From Thiocapsa roseilacustris (GTDB taxonomy: Bacteria > Pseudomonadota > Gammaproteobacteria > Chromatiales > Chromatiaceae), in the NCBI RefSeq assembly GCF_041903755.1, contig NZ_JBBWVE010000004.1, positions 124,001 to 188,000 on the forward strand: 64,000 nucleotides of DNA, given 5' to 3'. The position numbers were made by a program, and so were the translations under genes. Shown piece after piece: positions 1 to 9,213 of this stretch (positions within the stretch are counted from its first letter, which is position 1; each line of letters starts with the position of its first letter). The notes beneath the pieces were generated by a model. The model ran no database searches, was not told where the DNA came from, and was given only the letters and a program-made list of their open reading frames with translations.

Positions 1-118
1 CGTCACTGACCGGCTCAGGCCCTCGCGGTCGGCACGCATCGGCTCCTGCTCGCAAACACCGGCGGCTGGGCCCGCGAGTCAAGATCTATTGATGGTGACG
101 AGAGGGATCATTGCACCC

Positions 119-3100
119 ATGGCGGCAAACAATCAGAAGATCGCGCCGGCGCCGCGCGAGGAGAGTCCCGGCCTGGTGCCGGAGACGGCCGAAGCGCCCC
201 CGGAGCGCTTCCCCATCGTCGGTATCGGCGCCTCGGCCGGGGGGCTGGCGGCCTTTGAAGCCTTCTTCTCCGGGATGCCCGCCGACACCGATCCGGACAT
301 GGCCTTCGTGCTGGTGCAGCATCTGGCCCCGGATCACAAGAGCATCCTCAGCGACCTCATCCGCCGCTATACCCGGATGCGCGTGTCCGAGGTCGAGGAC
401 GGGATGCTGGTGCAGCCCAACTGCGCCTATATCATCCCGCCCAATCGCGACATGGCCTTTCTCAACGGCGCGCTGCAACTCCTGGATCCCGCCGCCCCGC
501 GAGGTCGGCGCCTGCCGATCGATTTCTTTTTCCGCTCGCTCGCCCAGGACCAGCACGCGCGTGCCATCGGGATCGTGCTCTCGGGCACCGGCAGCGACGG
601 CACCCTGGGCGTGCGGGCGATCAAGGGCGAGGGCGGCATGGTCATGGCCCAAACCCCCGAGTCCACCGAGTACGACGGGATGCCGCGCAGCGCCATCGCC
701 ACCGGATTGGTGGACTACGAGCTGCCGCCGGCCGAGATGCCCGCCCAGCTCATCGCCTACGCGCTCCACGCCTTCGGCCACCCGCCCCGGTCGGGCGCGG
801 TCCCGCCGCCCCGAAGCGACAATGGTCTGCGCAAGATCTTCGTCCTGCTGCGCGCCCAGACCGGCCACGACTTCTCCCAGTACAAACCGAGCACCATCCA
901 GCGCCGCATCGAACGGCGCATGGCCGTCCATCAGATCACCGTCCTGGATGACTATGCGCAGTATCTGCGGCAGATGCCCGCCGAGTCGGACGCGCTCTTT
1001 CGCGATCTGCTGATCGGCGTCACCAATTTTTTCCGTGACCCCGCCGCCTTCCAGGCGCTCGAGGAAGCGGTGATCCCCCGGCTGTTTGCCGGCAAGTCGG
1101 CGGAGGTCGCGATCCGCGTCTGGTCGGTGGGCTGCTCCACCGGCGAGGAGGCCTATTCGCTCGCCATCCTGCTCGCCGAACGTCAGGAGACGCTGAAGCG
1201 GCGCTTCAAGGTGCAGGTCTTCGCCACCGACATCGACGCCCGGGCGATTGCCGCCGCGCGCGTCGGACTCTATCCGGCCAGCATTGCCACCGACCTGTCC
1301 GCGGAGCGCCTCGCGTGCTTTTTCACCGCCGAGCCCGGCGGCGACGCCTATCGCATCCACAAAGGCATCCGCGACCTGCTGGTCTTTTCCGAGCACAGCC
1401 TGATCAAGGATCCGCCCTTTTCCAAGCTCGACCTCATCAGCTGTCGCAACCTGCTCATCTATCTCGGCGGGGAGGTGCAGAAAAGGCTGATTCCGCTCTT
1501 CCATTACGCCCTGAATCCAGGCGGTTTTCTCTTTCTGGGCACGTCCGAGACGGTGGGCGAGTATCCCGATCTGTTCGAGGTGCTGGACCGTAAGCTGAAG
1601 CTCTATCGCCGCCGGGACGATGGCTACGCCGCGCGGCGACTGCCCCTGGAGCGGTTCGTGCCGCCCCTGACCGCGCGTGATCCGACGCCCCCTCGGGCGG
1701 CTGGAACCGCGGCCTTCTCGATCAAACTGCCGCTGCGCGAGCTGACCGAACAGACCCTGCTGCAAGAAGTCGTCCCGTGCGCCGCGCTGATCAACGCGCG
1801 GGGCGACATCCTCTATCTGCACGGACGCACCGGTCTCTATCTGGAGCCAACCCCCGGCGAGCCAGGGGTCAGCAATCTGCTCAAAATGGCGCGCGAAGGG
1901 CTGCGGCCCGACCTGACCACGGCCCTGCGCCGGGCGGCGGTGAACCGGGAAAACGTGCGCAGGGCGGGGGTCCGCGTGAAAACCAACGGCGCTTTCACCC
2001 GCGTCAACCTGCTCGTCTGTCCGGTAACGCCGGACCCTGCCGCGACGTCCGAGGCGCCGCTGTTTCTGGTCGTCCTGGAGCCCGCGCAATCCGGCGAAGG
2101 CGAGCCGAGGCTCCCGGTGGCCACGCGCGACGACGAGGTCGGGAGGAACGGCACCGCCAAGGACGCCGACACGCGCATTGCCGCGCTCAAGGAGGAACTG
2201 CGCGCCAAAGAGCAATACCTCCAGACCTCCAACGAGGAGCTGGAGACCATCAACGAGGAGCTGAAATCCTCGAACGAGGAAATGCAGTCGGTCAACGAGG
2301 AATTGCAGTCCACCAACGAGGAGCTGGAGACCTCCAAGGAAGAGCTGCAATCGGTCAACGAGGAGCTGGCCACGGTCAACGCCGAGCTGCAAACCAAGGT
2401 GATCGACCTGTCGCGCACCAACAACGACATGAACAATCTACTGGCCGGCACCGGCATCGGCACCGTCTTTGTCGACCATCAACTGCGCATCCTGCGCTTC
2501 ACCCCCGACGCGACCCCGATCATCAACCTGATCCTCAGCGATGTCGGTCGGCCGGTGGGCCATATCCTCTCCAATCTGGTGGGCTACGATCGTCTGGTGG
2601 CGGATACTCAATCGGTGCTGGATACCCTGATCCCCAAGGAGCTCGATGTCCAGACCACGGCGGGCGTCTGGTACCGGATGCGCATCCATCCCTACCGCAC
2701 GCTCGACAACGTGATCGACGGCGCGGTGCTCACCTTCGTCGATCTCACCGAGATCGTGCAGGCGCGCGAGGCGTTGCGGCGGTCCGAGGATCTGCTGCGC
2801 CTGGCCGTGGTGGTGCGCGACGCGAACGATGCCATCACCGTGCAGGATCTGGATGGCCGCATCCTGGCCTGGAACCCCGGCGCGGAGCGGCTGTTTGGCT
2901 GGAGCGAGGCCGAGGCGCTGCGGATGAACGTCCGCGACCGCATCCCCGAGGGGCTGCGCGAGGAGGCCCTGGCCAAGGTCCACCAACTGAGTCAGGCGGA
3001 AGTTCCGGAGCCGTTTCTGACCCGGCGGACGACGAAAGACGGGAGGCTCTTGGACGTCTGGCTGACCGCGTCCGCCTTGATCAACGCGACGGGGAAGCTG

Positions 3101-3151
3101 TACGCGATCGCCACCACGGAACGGGCGAACCGATCCGGGAGCGCCCCATGA
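119..3151 (+). CDS. CheB-CheR fusion chemotaxis protein with C-terminal PAS domains
   Basis: This is a 1010-residue cytoplasmic fusion of a receptor methylesterase and a receptor methyltransferase. The CheB-like domain (about residues 30-215) keeps the catalytic triad: Ser in GASAGG (about 39), His in VQHLAPDH (about 68) and Asp in GTGSDG (about 160). The CheR domain (about 235-490) carries the SAM-binding VGCSTGEEAYS motif. A long coiled coil built from repeated NEELE/NEELQ units (about 690-760) links to two PAS domains (about 775-860 and 895-1010). No kinase domain follows. I chose the ATG at 119; a TTG/ATG pair at 89/92 is an alternative in the same frame. Its stop overlaps the next start by 4 bp (ATGA), so the two are translationally coupled. 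In this family such fusions probably tune a non-canonical chemosensory or c-di-GMP pathway; that role is inference. Confidence 0.92.
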   Translation: MAANNQKIAPAPREESPGLVPETAEAPPERFPIVGIGASAGGLAAFEAFFSGMPADTDPDMAFVLVQHLAPDHKSILSDLIRRYTRMRVSEVEDGMLVQPNCAYIIPPNRDMAFLNGALQLLDPAAPRGRRLPIDFFFRSLAQDQHARAIGIVLSGTGSDGTLGVRAIKGEGGMVMAQTPESTEYDGMPRSAIATGLVDYELPPAEMPAQLIAYALHAFGHPPRSGAVPPPRSDNGLRKIFVLLRAQTGHDFSQYKPSTIQRRIERRMAVHQITVLDDYAQYLRQMPAESDALFRDLLIGVTNFFRDPAAFQALEEAVIPRLFAGKSAEVAIRVWSVGCSTGEEAYSLAILLAERQETLKRRFKVQVFATDIDARAIAAARVGLYPASIATDLSAERLACFFTAEPGGDAYRIHKGIRDLLVFSEHSLIKDPPFSKLDLISCRNLLIYLGGEVQKRLIPLFHYALNPGGFLFLGTSETVGEYPDLFEVLDRKLKLYRRRDDGYAARRLPLERFVPPLTARDPTPPRAAGTAAFSIKLPLRELTEQTLLQEVVPCAALINARGDILYLHGRTGLYLEPTPGEPGVSNLLKMAREGLRPDLTTALRRAAVNRENVRRAGVRVKTNGAFTRVNLLVCPVTPDPAATSEAPLFLVVLEPAQSGEGEPRLPVATRDDEVGRNGTAKDADTRIAALKEELRAKEQYLQTSNEELETINEELKSSNEEMQSVNEELQSTNEELETSKEELQSVNEELATVNAELQTKVIDLSRTNNDMNNLLAGTGIGTVFVDHQLRILRFTPDATPIINLILSDVGRPVGHILSNLVGYDRLVADTQSVLDTLIPKELDVQTTAGVWYRMRIHPYRTLDNVIDGAVLTFVDLTEIVQAREALRRSEDLLRLAVVVRDANDAITVQDLDGRILAWNPGAERLFGWSEAEALRMNVRDRIPEGLREEALAKVHQLSQAEVPEPFLTRRTTKDGRLLDVWLTASALINATGKLYAIATTERANRSGSAP

Positions 3152-3588
3152 CGCGCCGGGATCAGCGACCCGAGCACGACACCCCGGAGTCGGACGCGGC
3201 ACGGGCGCTGCGCCGGCAGGCCGAGGCGCGCATCGGGAACGACGCGACGCACTCGTCGACGGACCTCGCCGCGCTCACGCCCGAGGAGATCCGGCGCACG
3301 CTCCACGAACTGCAGGTGCATCAGATCGAGCTGACGATGCAGAACGAGGAGCTACGTCGGGTGCAGGCGGACATCGACGCCGTGCGAGCGCGCTATTTCG
3401 ATCTCTACGATGTGGCCCCGGTGGGCTATTGCACGCTCTCCGAGACGGGACTGATCCTGGAGGCCAACCTGACCGCGGCGTCGCTGTTGGAGATGCCCAA
3501 AAGCGCGCTGATCAAGCAGCCGCTCTCCCGCTTCATCGTCAAGGACGATCAGGATCTGTATTACCTGCATCGGAAACGTCTCTTCTAG
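3148..3588 (+). CDS. N-terminal fragment of a PAS-GGDEF-EAL protein, ended by an in-frame TAG
   Basis: This 146-residue frame starts at the ATG that overlaps the CheB-CheR stop. It holds a short coiled coil and most of a PAS domain (ARYFDLYDVAPVGYCTL motif, typical of these kinase and cyclase sensors). It ends at TAG 3586-3588, in the middle of the PAS fold. The same reading frame continues open from 3589 to 6246 and completes the PAS domain and all downstream output domains. A GAG to TAG change would explain the break, since the expected sequence there is L-F-E-T-G-E-P. The parent protein would have about 1031 residues. The fragment alone should not fold as a signalling enzyme. A sequencing error is the main alternative. 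Confidence 0.75.
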   Translation: MTRRDQRPEHDTPESDAARALRRQAEARIGNDATHSSTDLAALTPEEIRRTLHELQVHQIELTMQNEELRRVQADIDAVRARYFDLYDVAPVGYCTLSETGLILEANLTAASLLEMPKSALIKQPLSRFIVKDDQDLYYLHRKRLF

Positions 3589-3648
3589 ACGGGCGAACCC
3601 CAGGAATGCGACCTGCGGCGGGTCAAGTCGGATGACGCACGCGTCTGG

Positions 3649-6246
3649 GTGCGTCTGACGGCAACTGCCGCCCGGGCGGACGACGGCGCGCCGGTCTGCC
3701 GGGTGGTGATCAGCGACATCACAGGGAGCAAGGCCATGGAAGCGGCACGGGAAGAGGCGCTGAATCGGCTCCGGAAGATTGCCAGCCGGGTACCGGGAAT
3801 GGTTTATCAGTATCGTTTGCGACCCGACGGCAGCTCCTGCTTTCCCTTTGCCAGCGAGGCGATCCGCGACATCTATCGCGTCAGCCCGGAGGACGTCCGC
3901 GAGGATGCCTCCCCGGTCTTCGCCGTGCTGCACCCGGATGACAGCGATGCTGTCGTCGCGTCCATCCAGACCTCGGCGCATGCCCTGACCCCCTGGCGGG
4001 CCGAGTATCGGGTGCGCTTCGCCGACGGCACGGAGCGCTGGCTGTCCGGCAATTCGCTGCCCGAGCGCGAAGCCGACGGCGCGGTGCTCTGGCACGGCTT
4101 CATCACGGATATCAGCGAGCGCAAGCAGGACGAGCAAGCGCTCCAGCTCGCCGCCAGCGTCTTCAGCCATGCCAACGAAGGCATCATGATCACCGCCGGC
4201 GATGGCACCATTCTCGATGTCAATGAGGCATTTACCGAGATCACCGGGTATCGCCGCGACGAGGTGCTGGGCCAAAACCCACGCCTCCTCGGCTCGGGCC
4301 GGCAGGATCAGGCGTTTTACGCGGCGCTGTGGCGCACGCTGCTCGCCACCGGCGAGTGGAGCGGTGAGCTCTGGAACCGACGCCGGAACGGAGACGTGTA
4401 CGCCGTGCGGGAAAACATCAGCGCGATATGCAACGCACAGGGCAACACCCATCAGTATGTCGCTTTGTTCTCCGATATCACCGCGCTCAAGGAGCACGAA
4501 GGCCGGCTCGAACAACTGGCCCAGTTCGACGCGCTGACCGCGCTGCCCAACCGCAGACTGCTGGCCGACCGCCTGCATCAGGCGATGGCGCAGACCCAGC
4601 GACGGGGACAACGGCTGGCGTTGGGCTATCTCGACCTGGACGGCTTCAAGGCCATCAATGACCGGCATGGACACGAGTTGGGTGACCGGGTGCTGGTCGC
4701 CGTGGCGGAGCGGATGCAGGCGGTGCTGCGCGAGGGCGACACGCTCGCCCGGCTGGGTGGCGACGAATTCGCCCTGGTGCTGATCGATCTCGCCGACCCC
4801 GACGTCAGCGCGCCACTGCTCGAGCGCCTGCTCGCCGCCGCCGCCGAGCCGGTGCGGATCGGTGATCTCCTGGTGCAGGTCTCGGCCAGCCTCGGCGTCA
4901 CCTTCTACCCGCAGGCGGGCGTGGTCGATGGGGATCTCCTGCTGCGTCAGGCCGATCAGGCCATGTATCAGGCCAAGCAGTCCGGCAAAAATCGCTTCTA
5001 CCTCTTCGACACGCAACTGGACCAGCGCATCCGTGGCCATCACGCAGACCTCGAGCACATCCGCCACGCCTTGGCCGCGCGTGAGCTCGTGCTCTATTAC
5101 CAGCCCAAGGTCAATCTGCGCACCGGCACAGTCATCGGCGCCGAGGCCCTGATCCGTTGGCGGCACCCGCAACGCGGTCTGCTGGCCCCGGCGCTCTTCC
5201 TGCCGACGACCGAGAATCACCCGCTGGCGGTCGAGGTCGGCGAGTGGGTCATCAAGACCGCCCTCGCCCAGACCGACGCCTGGCGGGCGCTCGGCCTGGC
5301 GCTTCCGGTGAGCGTCAATGTCGGCGCCCGGCAGTTACAGCAGGTGGATTTCGTCGCACGCTTGCGCGCCCTGCTGGCGGAGTACCCGGGGGTCGCGCCG
5401 TCCGGTCTCTGTCTGGAGATCCTCGAAACCAGCGCGATCGATGATCTGGTCGGGACATCCCGGGTGATCGATGCCTGCCGCGAGCTCGGGGTGAGTGTCG
5501 CGCTGGATGATTTCGGCACGGGCTATTCCTCGCTGACCTATCTGAAACGTCTGGCGGTCACCCAACTCAAGATCGATAAAAGCTTTGTATCCGGGATGCT
5601 GAACGACCCGGAGGATCTGGCGATCGTCGAGAGCATCTTGAGCCTGGCGGGCACCTTCAATCGTCAGGTCATCGCCGAGGGGGTCGAGACCCTGGAGCAC
5701 GGGGAGATGCTGCTGAGATTCGGCTGCGACCTGGCTCAGGGCTTCGGCATCGCGCGTCCCATGCCGGCCCATGAGATGCCCGGTTGGCTGGCCGCCTGGC
5801 AGACCCCTGCCGGTTGGGCCGAGCTCCCGGCCGCGCGCCGCGAGCATCTGCCCTTGCTCTATGCCGGCGTCGAACACCGCGCCTGGGTTGCCGCCATCGA
5901 AGCGCATCTCGGGAGCGAGCAGGGCGTGCCCCTGCCGGATGTCCGTCAATGCCGTTTTGCGGCCTGGTTACGGACCGAGGTATCGTCTGGTCATGGCGCG
6001 GAGCCCGGCTTCCAGCGCATCGATGCCTTGCACCGGCAGGTGCACGGGGTGGTGGACGAGCTGCTGGAGCTGCGGGCGTGCGACCGAAATCCGGAAGCGC
6101 TGACCAGACTGGGAGAGCTCCATGACCTGAGGGACAGCTTGCTGGATGCCCTGAAGGAGTGGGTGCGCGAACGGAGTCGATCGACCGCGATGATCGGTGA
6201 GGTGCGGTTGAGCGACTTGTACGGCCATCTCGGACAAGCGAGATGA
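3649..6246 (+). CDS. PAS-PAS-GGDEF-EAL protein with C-terminal CZB-like zinc domain (part of split gene)
   Basis: This enzyme-like protein would make or degrade cyclic di-GMP. From a GTG at 3649 it runs 865 residues, in the same frame as the upstream fragment at 3148-3588. Two PAS domains come first, then a diguanylate cyclase domain with an intact RLGGDEF motif (near nt 4753) and an EAL phosphodiesterase domain with GAEALIRW (near nt 5140), DDFGTGYSS and the K-I-D-K-S-F loop. The last about 110 residues match a chemoreceptor zinc-binding (CZB) pattern: His in VEHRAW, Cys in RQCRFAAWL, and two His in ALHRQVH. CZB domains on diguanylate cyclases inhibit them when zinc is bound. The first PAS is truncated by the upstream TAG, and I see no convincing ribosome site at the GTG, so expression is uncertain. 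Confidence 0.85.
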   Translation: MRLTATAARADDGAPVCRVVISDITGSKAMEAAREEALNRLRKIASRVPGMVYQYRLRPDGSSCFPFASEAIRDIYRVSPEDVREDASPVFAVLHPDDSDAVVASIQTSAHALTPWRAEYRVRFADGTERWLSGNSLPEREADGAVLWHGFITDISERKQDEQALQLAASVFSHANEGIMITAGDGTILDVNEAFTEITGYRRDEVLGQNPRLLGSGRQDQAFYAALWRTLLATGEWSGELWNRRRNGDVYAVRENISAICNAQGNTHQYVALFSDITALKEHEGRLEQLAQFDALTALPNRRLLADRLHQAMAQTQRRGQRLALGYLDLDGFKAINDRHGHELGDRVLVAVAERMQAVLREGDTLARLGGDEFALVLIDLADPDVSAPLLERLLAAAAEPVRIGDLLVQVSASLGVTFYPQAGVVDGDLLLRQADQAMYQAKQSGKNRFYLFDTQLDQRIRGHHADLEHIRHALAARELVLYYQPKVNLRTGTVIGAEALIRWRHPQRGLLAPALFLPTTENHPLAVEVGEWVIKTALAQTDAWRALGLALPVSVNVGARQLQQVDFVARLRALLAEYPGVAPSGLCLEILETSAIDDLVGTSRVIDACRELGVSVALDDFGTGYSSLTYLKRLAVTQLKIDKSFVSGMLNDPEDLAIVESILSLAGTFNRQVIAEGVETLEHGEMLLRFGCDLAQGFGIARPMPAHEMPGWLAAWQTPAGWAELPAARREHLPLLYAGVEHRAWVAAIEAHLGSEQGVPLPDVRQCRFAAWLRTEVSSGHGAEPGFQRIDALHRQVHGVVDELLELRACDRNPEALTRLGELHDLRDSLLDALKEWVRERSRSTAMIGEVRLSDLYGHLGQAR

Positions 6247-6361
6247 TGTCGTGAAAACGTGCGATTGCCATGGGACCCGACAATCGGACGTGGGGGCGGT
6301 TCGAAAACCGCTGCTTCGGCAAGCAGACACTGGATTTAACCTAAAAGCGGCAGTTGAACGG

Positions 6362-6473
6362 CCCCCGGGGTGCGTCCCGCGCGGTGCCTGGCAAGGCGCA
6401 ACGAGGCATCGTAGTGGTTCTACGACAACGCGTTGCAACACAGCCAGGTGCCGCGCGGGGCGTGCCCCGGGGG
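6362..6473 (+). other. Long inverted repeat, candidate structured RNA
   Basis: Arms 6362-6392 and 6443-6473 pair over 31 positions with no mismatch when read as plus-strand RNA: 26 Watson-Crick pairs and 5 G-U wobbles. Two inner stems continue the rod: 6398-6403 with 6431-6436, and 6409-6414 with 6420-6425 around a 5-nt loop. On the minus strand the same five positions would be A-C mismatches. This asymmetry suggests that the plus-strand RNA structure is what has been kept. The element lies 115 bp after the GGDEF-EAL stop in a gene-free stretch (6247-6771). It could be an ncRNA, an mRNA 3' structure or a miniature element; no promoter or U-tract is evident. Confidence 0.5.
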
Positions 6474-6621
6474 TCGTCGTGGTCATCACCCTGCAGGTGA
6501 CGCCGAGTAGAGCCTCGATGTCGATTCCGATCAATCCCTTGGGCCAAATCCGGGGACAGTATACGTAACTCGAGGACGCGGCGAGTGTCGTCTGTCCACA
6601 CAACTGCGGACCCTGAACAGG

Positions 6622-6727
6622 CGTAGGTTGTGCCGAGCCGTGCGAGGCACAACCAACCGTCGGCGCAAGTTGTGCTTCCTATCGTCAGCACAACCTACGG
6701 GTATGGAAGTTTGCGGAACTCACCTTA
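6622..6727. repeat. Degenerate copy of the GTAGGTTGTGC miniature element
   Basis: The core is an interrupted palindrome (GTAGGTTGTGC ... GCACAACCTAC, 6622-6700). It is followed by a decayed terminal repeat ending GGAACTCACC and then TTA. The left terminal repeat is not recognisable. Better copies lie at 28540-28672 and 32651-32783, where both ends and a TTA duplication are intact. Confidence 0.6.
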
Positions 6728-6771
6728 TCTCCTCGAACCTGCTCGACAGCTCGACACCCTGCTGACCCCGG

Positions 6772-8256
6772 TCATGTTCCTGTGCTGGGGGCAGGCACCT
6801 GCGCGGCGGTATGAGGATGCGCACTGGGCAAGGTCACCCTAAATCGCGTCCAACCCGCGCTGGAGGCGGCTGCGACAGCACCACCGTGGGCCTCGACGAC
6901 GGACTTGACGATAGCGAGGCCGAGCCCGGTGCCGGAACCCGCCGTTTCGCCGCGGCGGCCGCGGGCGGGATCGGCACGGTAGAAGCGCTCGAAGAGACGG
7001 GCAGCCTGCTCCGGCGAGATGGGTAGCCCGGGGTTCTCCACGAGGATCCGCACGTGACGCCCGTCGTCCTCGAGCTGCACGCGTACCTGCTGTCCCGTGC
7101 CGGTGTGGCGGATGGCGTTGCTCAGGAGGTTGCTCAAGGCCCGGCGCAACATCAAAGGGTCGGCCCGCGCGCAGGCACTGCCGGTCAAGATCAGAGAGAC
7201 GCCGCGCTCCTCGGCCCAGGCATCGAAATAGTCGAACAGGTCTCGCACCTGGGCTGCGAGGTCCAGGACATCGGCGGTCGGGTGCAGCAGGCCGTGGTCC
7301 GCACGGGCGAGAAAGAGCATGTCGCCGATCATCTGGCCCATGCGCTCGTACTCTTCGAGGCTCGAATACAGCACCTCGCGATACTGATCGGCGTCGCGTG
7401 CGGCATTGAGCGCGACCTGGGTCTGGAGCGTGAGATTGGAGATGGGCGTGCGCAGCTCGTGGGCGATGTCCGCGGAGACATCCGACAGGCGTTGGAAGCT
7501 GTCCTGCAGGCGCGCGAGCATGGCGTTGAAGGCGACCACCAACGACTTGATCTCGGGCGGCACCCGCGTCTCGGGCAGGCGTGCACCGAGCCGGCTCGCG
7601 TCCAGGTCCGCGGCCAAGGCCGTGATGCGTCGCAGCGGGCGCAGGCCGGCGTGCGTGACGGCCCAACCCAAGGCGGCGGCGGCAGCCGCGGCCAGCAGCA
7701 TGGCCAGCACCAGGATGCGCCGAAACTCGGCCATAAAGGCTTGGTGATGGCTGATGTCGAGGCCGATGGCGACGGTATCGGACGGCGGTTCGGCCATGCC
7801 CTCCATCTTCGCGTCCCGCGTCTGCTGAGACGCCCCGACGGGGACGCGGGCGATCAACCCGCGAAAGGCGCGCGGGCCATCGTCCCAGCGGACCCAGAGG
7901 GTATCCTCCGGCTGCCCCGAATCGCTGCGCCCCGACGCGGTCTCGGGAGGAAGCTGCCCGCGCGCACTGACGAAGCGAACCCTGCCGTCGGGCGCCTGGA
8001 CACGCAGCGCCAATCCCGGATGGCCGACCAGCGCGGCCTCCAGGTCCGCCGGCAGGCTCGTCAGTGCCGCAGGTGTCGTCGCCCTGCCGAGCAGGTTACG
8101 CACCAATGCGAGCTTGCCGGCGATCTCGTGGTGATCGAGCTCCCGGAAATGCAGTGCGACCGCGCGCTCCAACGTCCATCCCAGGCCGAGCAGCAGGGCC
8201 ACGGTCGAGACCGCGAACAAGAGGCTCAGCCGGACGGTAAGGGACGGCGCCCTCAC
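6772..8256 (-). CDS. Heavy-metal sensor histidine kinase, CusS/CopS type
   Basis: This inner-membrane kinase of 494 residues probably senses periplasmic copper or silver and phosphorylates the adjacent regulator. It has a first membrane segment at about residues 7-27 (LSLLFAVSTVALLLGLGW) and a periplasmic sensor region of about 140 residues. A second segment is rich in Ala/Leu and precedes a HAMP linker. The HisKA motif is AHELRTPIS, the N-box is NLLSNAIRHT, and the G-box is GSGTGLGLAIVK. The start is a GTG whose GTGA overlaps the regulator stop, giving tight coupling. An open frame extends further upstream but runs inside the regulator gene, so I rejected that start. Metal specificity is inferred from the neighbouring His-rich protein and the CopR-like box. 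Confidence 0.9.
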   Translation of the reverse strand: MRAPSLTVRLSLLFAVSTVALLLGLGWTLERAVALHFRELDHHEIAGKLALVRNLLGRATTPAALTSLPADLEAALVGHPGLALRVQAPDGRVRFVSARGQLPPETASGRSDSGQPEDTLWVRWDDGPRAFRGLIARVPVGASQQTRDAKMEGMAEPPSDTVAIGLDISHHQAFMAEFRRILVLAMLLAAAAAAALGWAVTHAGLRPLRRITALAADLDASRLGARLPETRVPPEIKSLVVAFNAMLARLQDSFQRLSDVSADIAHELRTPISNLTLQTQVALNAARDADQYREVLYSSLEEYERMGQMIGDMLFLARADHGLLHPTADVLDLAAQVRDLFDYFDAWAEERGVSLILTGSACARADPLMLRRALSNLLSNAIRHTGTGQQVRVQLEDDGRHVRILVENPGLPISPEQAARLFERFYRADPARGRRGETAGSGTGLGLAIVKSVVEAHGGAVAAASSAGWTRFRVTLPSAHPHTAAQVPAPSTGT

Positions 8257-8933
8257 TCCGGCGTGTCCAGCACGTAGCCCATGCCGCGCACGGTCTGGAT
8301 CAAACGGGGCTCGAAGCCCTCGTCGACCTTCAGACGCAGCCGGCGTACGGCGACATCGACCACGTTGGTATCGCTGTCGAAGTTCATGTCCCACACCGAG
8401 GAGGCGATGAGCGATCGCGGCAAGACCTCCCCGCGACGGCGCATGAACAATTCCAGCAGGGCATATTCCTTGGCCGTCAGCTCGATGCGTCGACCGCCGC
8501 GCAGCACGCGACGGCGCAGCAAGTCCAACTCCAGATCGGCCACGCGCAGGACGGTCGGCTCGCTCGTCGCCCGGCCTCGCCGCAAAAGGGTCCGCACCCG
8601 CGCCAACAGCTCGGCGAAGGCAAAGGGCTTGATCAGGTAGTCGTCGGCGCCGAGCTCCAGCCCCTTCACGCGGTCGTCCACCTGGTCGCGCGCCGTGAGG
8701 AACAGCACCGGCAGATCCGGATCCTTGCGCCGCACGCCGCAGAGGACTTGCCAGCCGTCCAGACCCGGCAGCATGACGTCCAGGATCACCAGGTCATAGT
8801 CCCCGCCGGCGGCCAGATGCAGACCGTCGAAGCCGTCGCGCGCCAGGTCGACAACGAAGCCCGCCTCGGTCAATCCCTGGCGCAGATAATCGCCCGTCTT
8901 GGGCTCGTCCTCGACGATCAGAATCCTCATCAC
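8253..8933 (-). CDS. Copper-type response regulator, OmpR family (CopR/CusR-like)
   Basis: A 226-residue DNA-binding response regulator with an N-terminal receiver domain. The acidic pocket is EDE near residues 8-10, the phospho-acceptor Asp is at about 52 in VILDVMLPG, and the conserved Lys is in IKPFAF. A C-terminal winged helix carries the RRLRLKVDEGF and VRGMGYVL motifs. It is first in a two-gene unit with the kinase and faces a divergent His-rich periplasmic protein gene. A palindrome matching the CusR/CopR box lies in the shared upstream region, which supports a copper or silver response and autoregulation. Confidence 0.92.
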   Translation of the reverse strand: MMRILIVEDEPKTGDYLRQGLTEAGFVVDLARDGFDGLHLAAGGDYDLVILDVMLPGLDGWQVLCGVRRKDPDLPVLFLTARDQVDDRVKGLELGADDYLIKPFAFAELLARVRTLLRRGRATSEPTVLRVADLELDLLRRRVLRGGRRIELTAKEYALLELFMRRRGEVLPRSLIASSVWDMNFDSDTNVVDVAVRRLRLKVDEGFEPRLIQTVRGMGYVLDTPE

Positions 8934-9006
8934 TGTCCTCGACGTCGTTGCGCTGGCTCGGGCCGTGGATCCCGAACCTTCTCCGGCCGATCGTCAAGCG
9001 ATGAAA

Positions 9007-9022
9007 ATGACGCATTTGTCAT
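9007..9022. promoter_or_regulatory. CusR/CopR-type operator
   Basis: ATGACGCATTTGTCAT is an inverted repeat (ATGAC, 6-nt spacer, GTCAT) with the spacing of the known CusR/CopR box (ATGACAANNTTGTCAT). It sits between the divergent regulator gene and the His-rich protein gene, so it may control both. Confidence 0.65.
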
Positions 9023-9213
9023 GGTCCGGTCAGCATGGGGTCAGTGCCGCGAGGGAGAATCAAAGGGCCAAGCGGATCCTCGCATCCGCCTCGGTCCCGG
9101 CCGGTTCCGGCTCGGGCACCGACAATCCATGGTGGGCGTGGCTCGGTTGCGCGCCGTCGCGAAACCCGACGCCTCGCCCGCCGCACGACCCGACCGCAAA
9201 CGGAGAGAGTCCC

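Noticed and set aside
86..2392. Long minus-strand open frame opposite the CheB-CheR gene
   Set aside because: Low-complexity Leu/Gly/Arg translation with no motif. It is a GC-rich shadow of a well-supported gene.
6300..6330. GGTTCGAAAACC, resembling a tRNA T-arm
   Set aside because: No acceptor, D-arm or anticodon stem can be formed around it. I found no tRNA or rRNA in the window.
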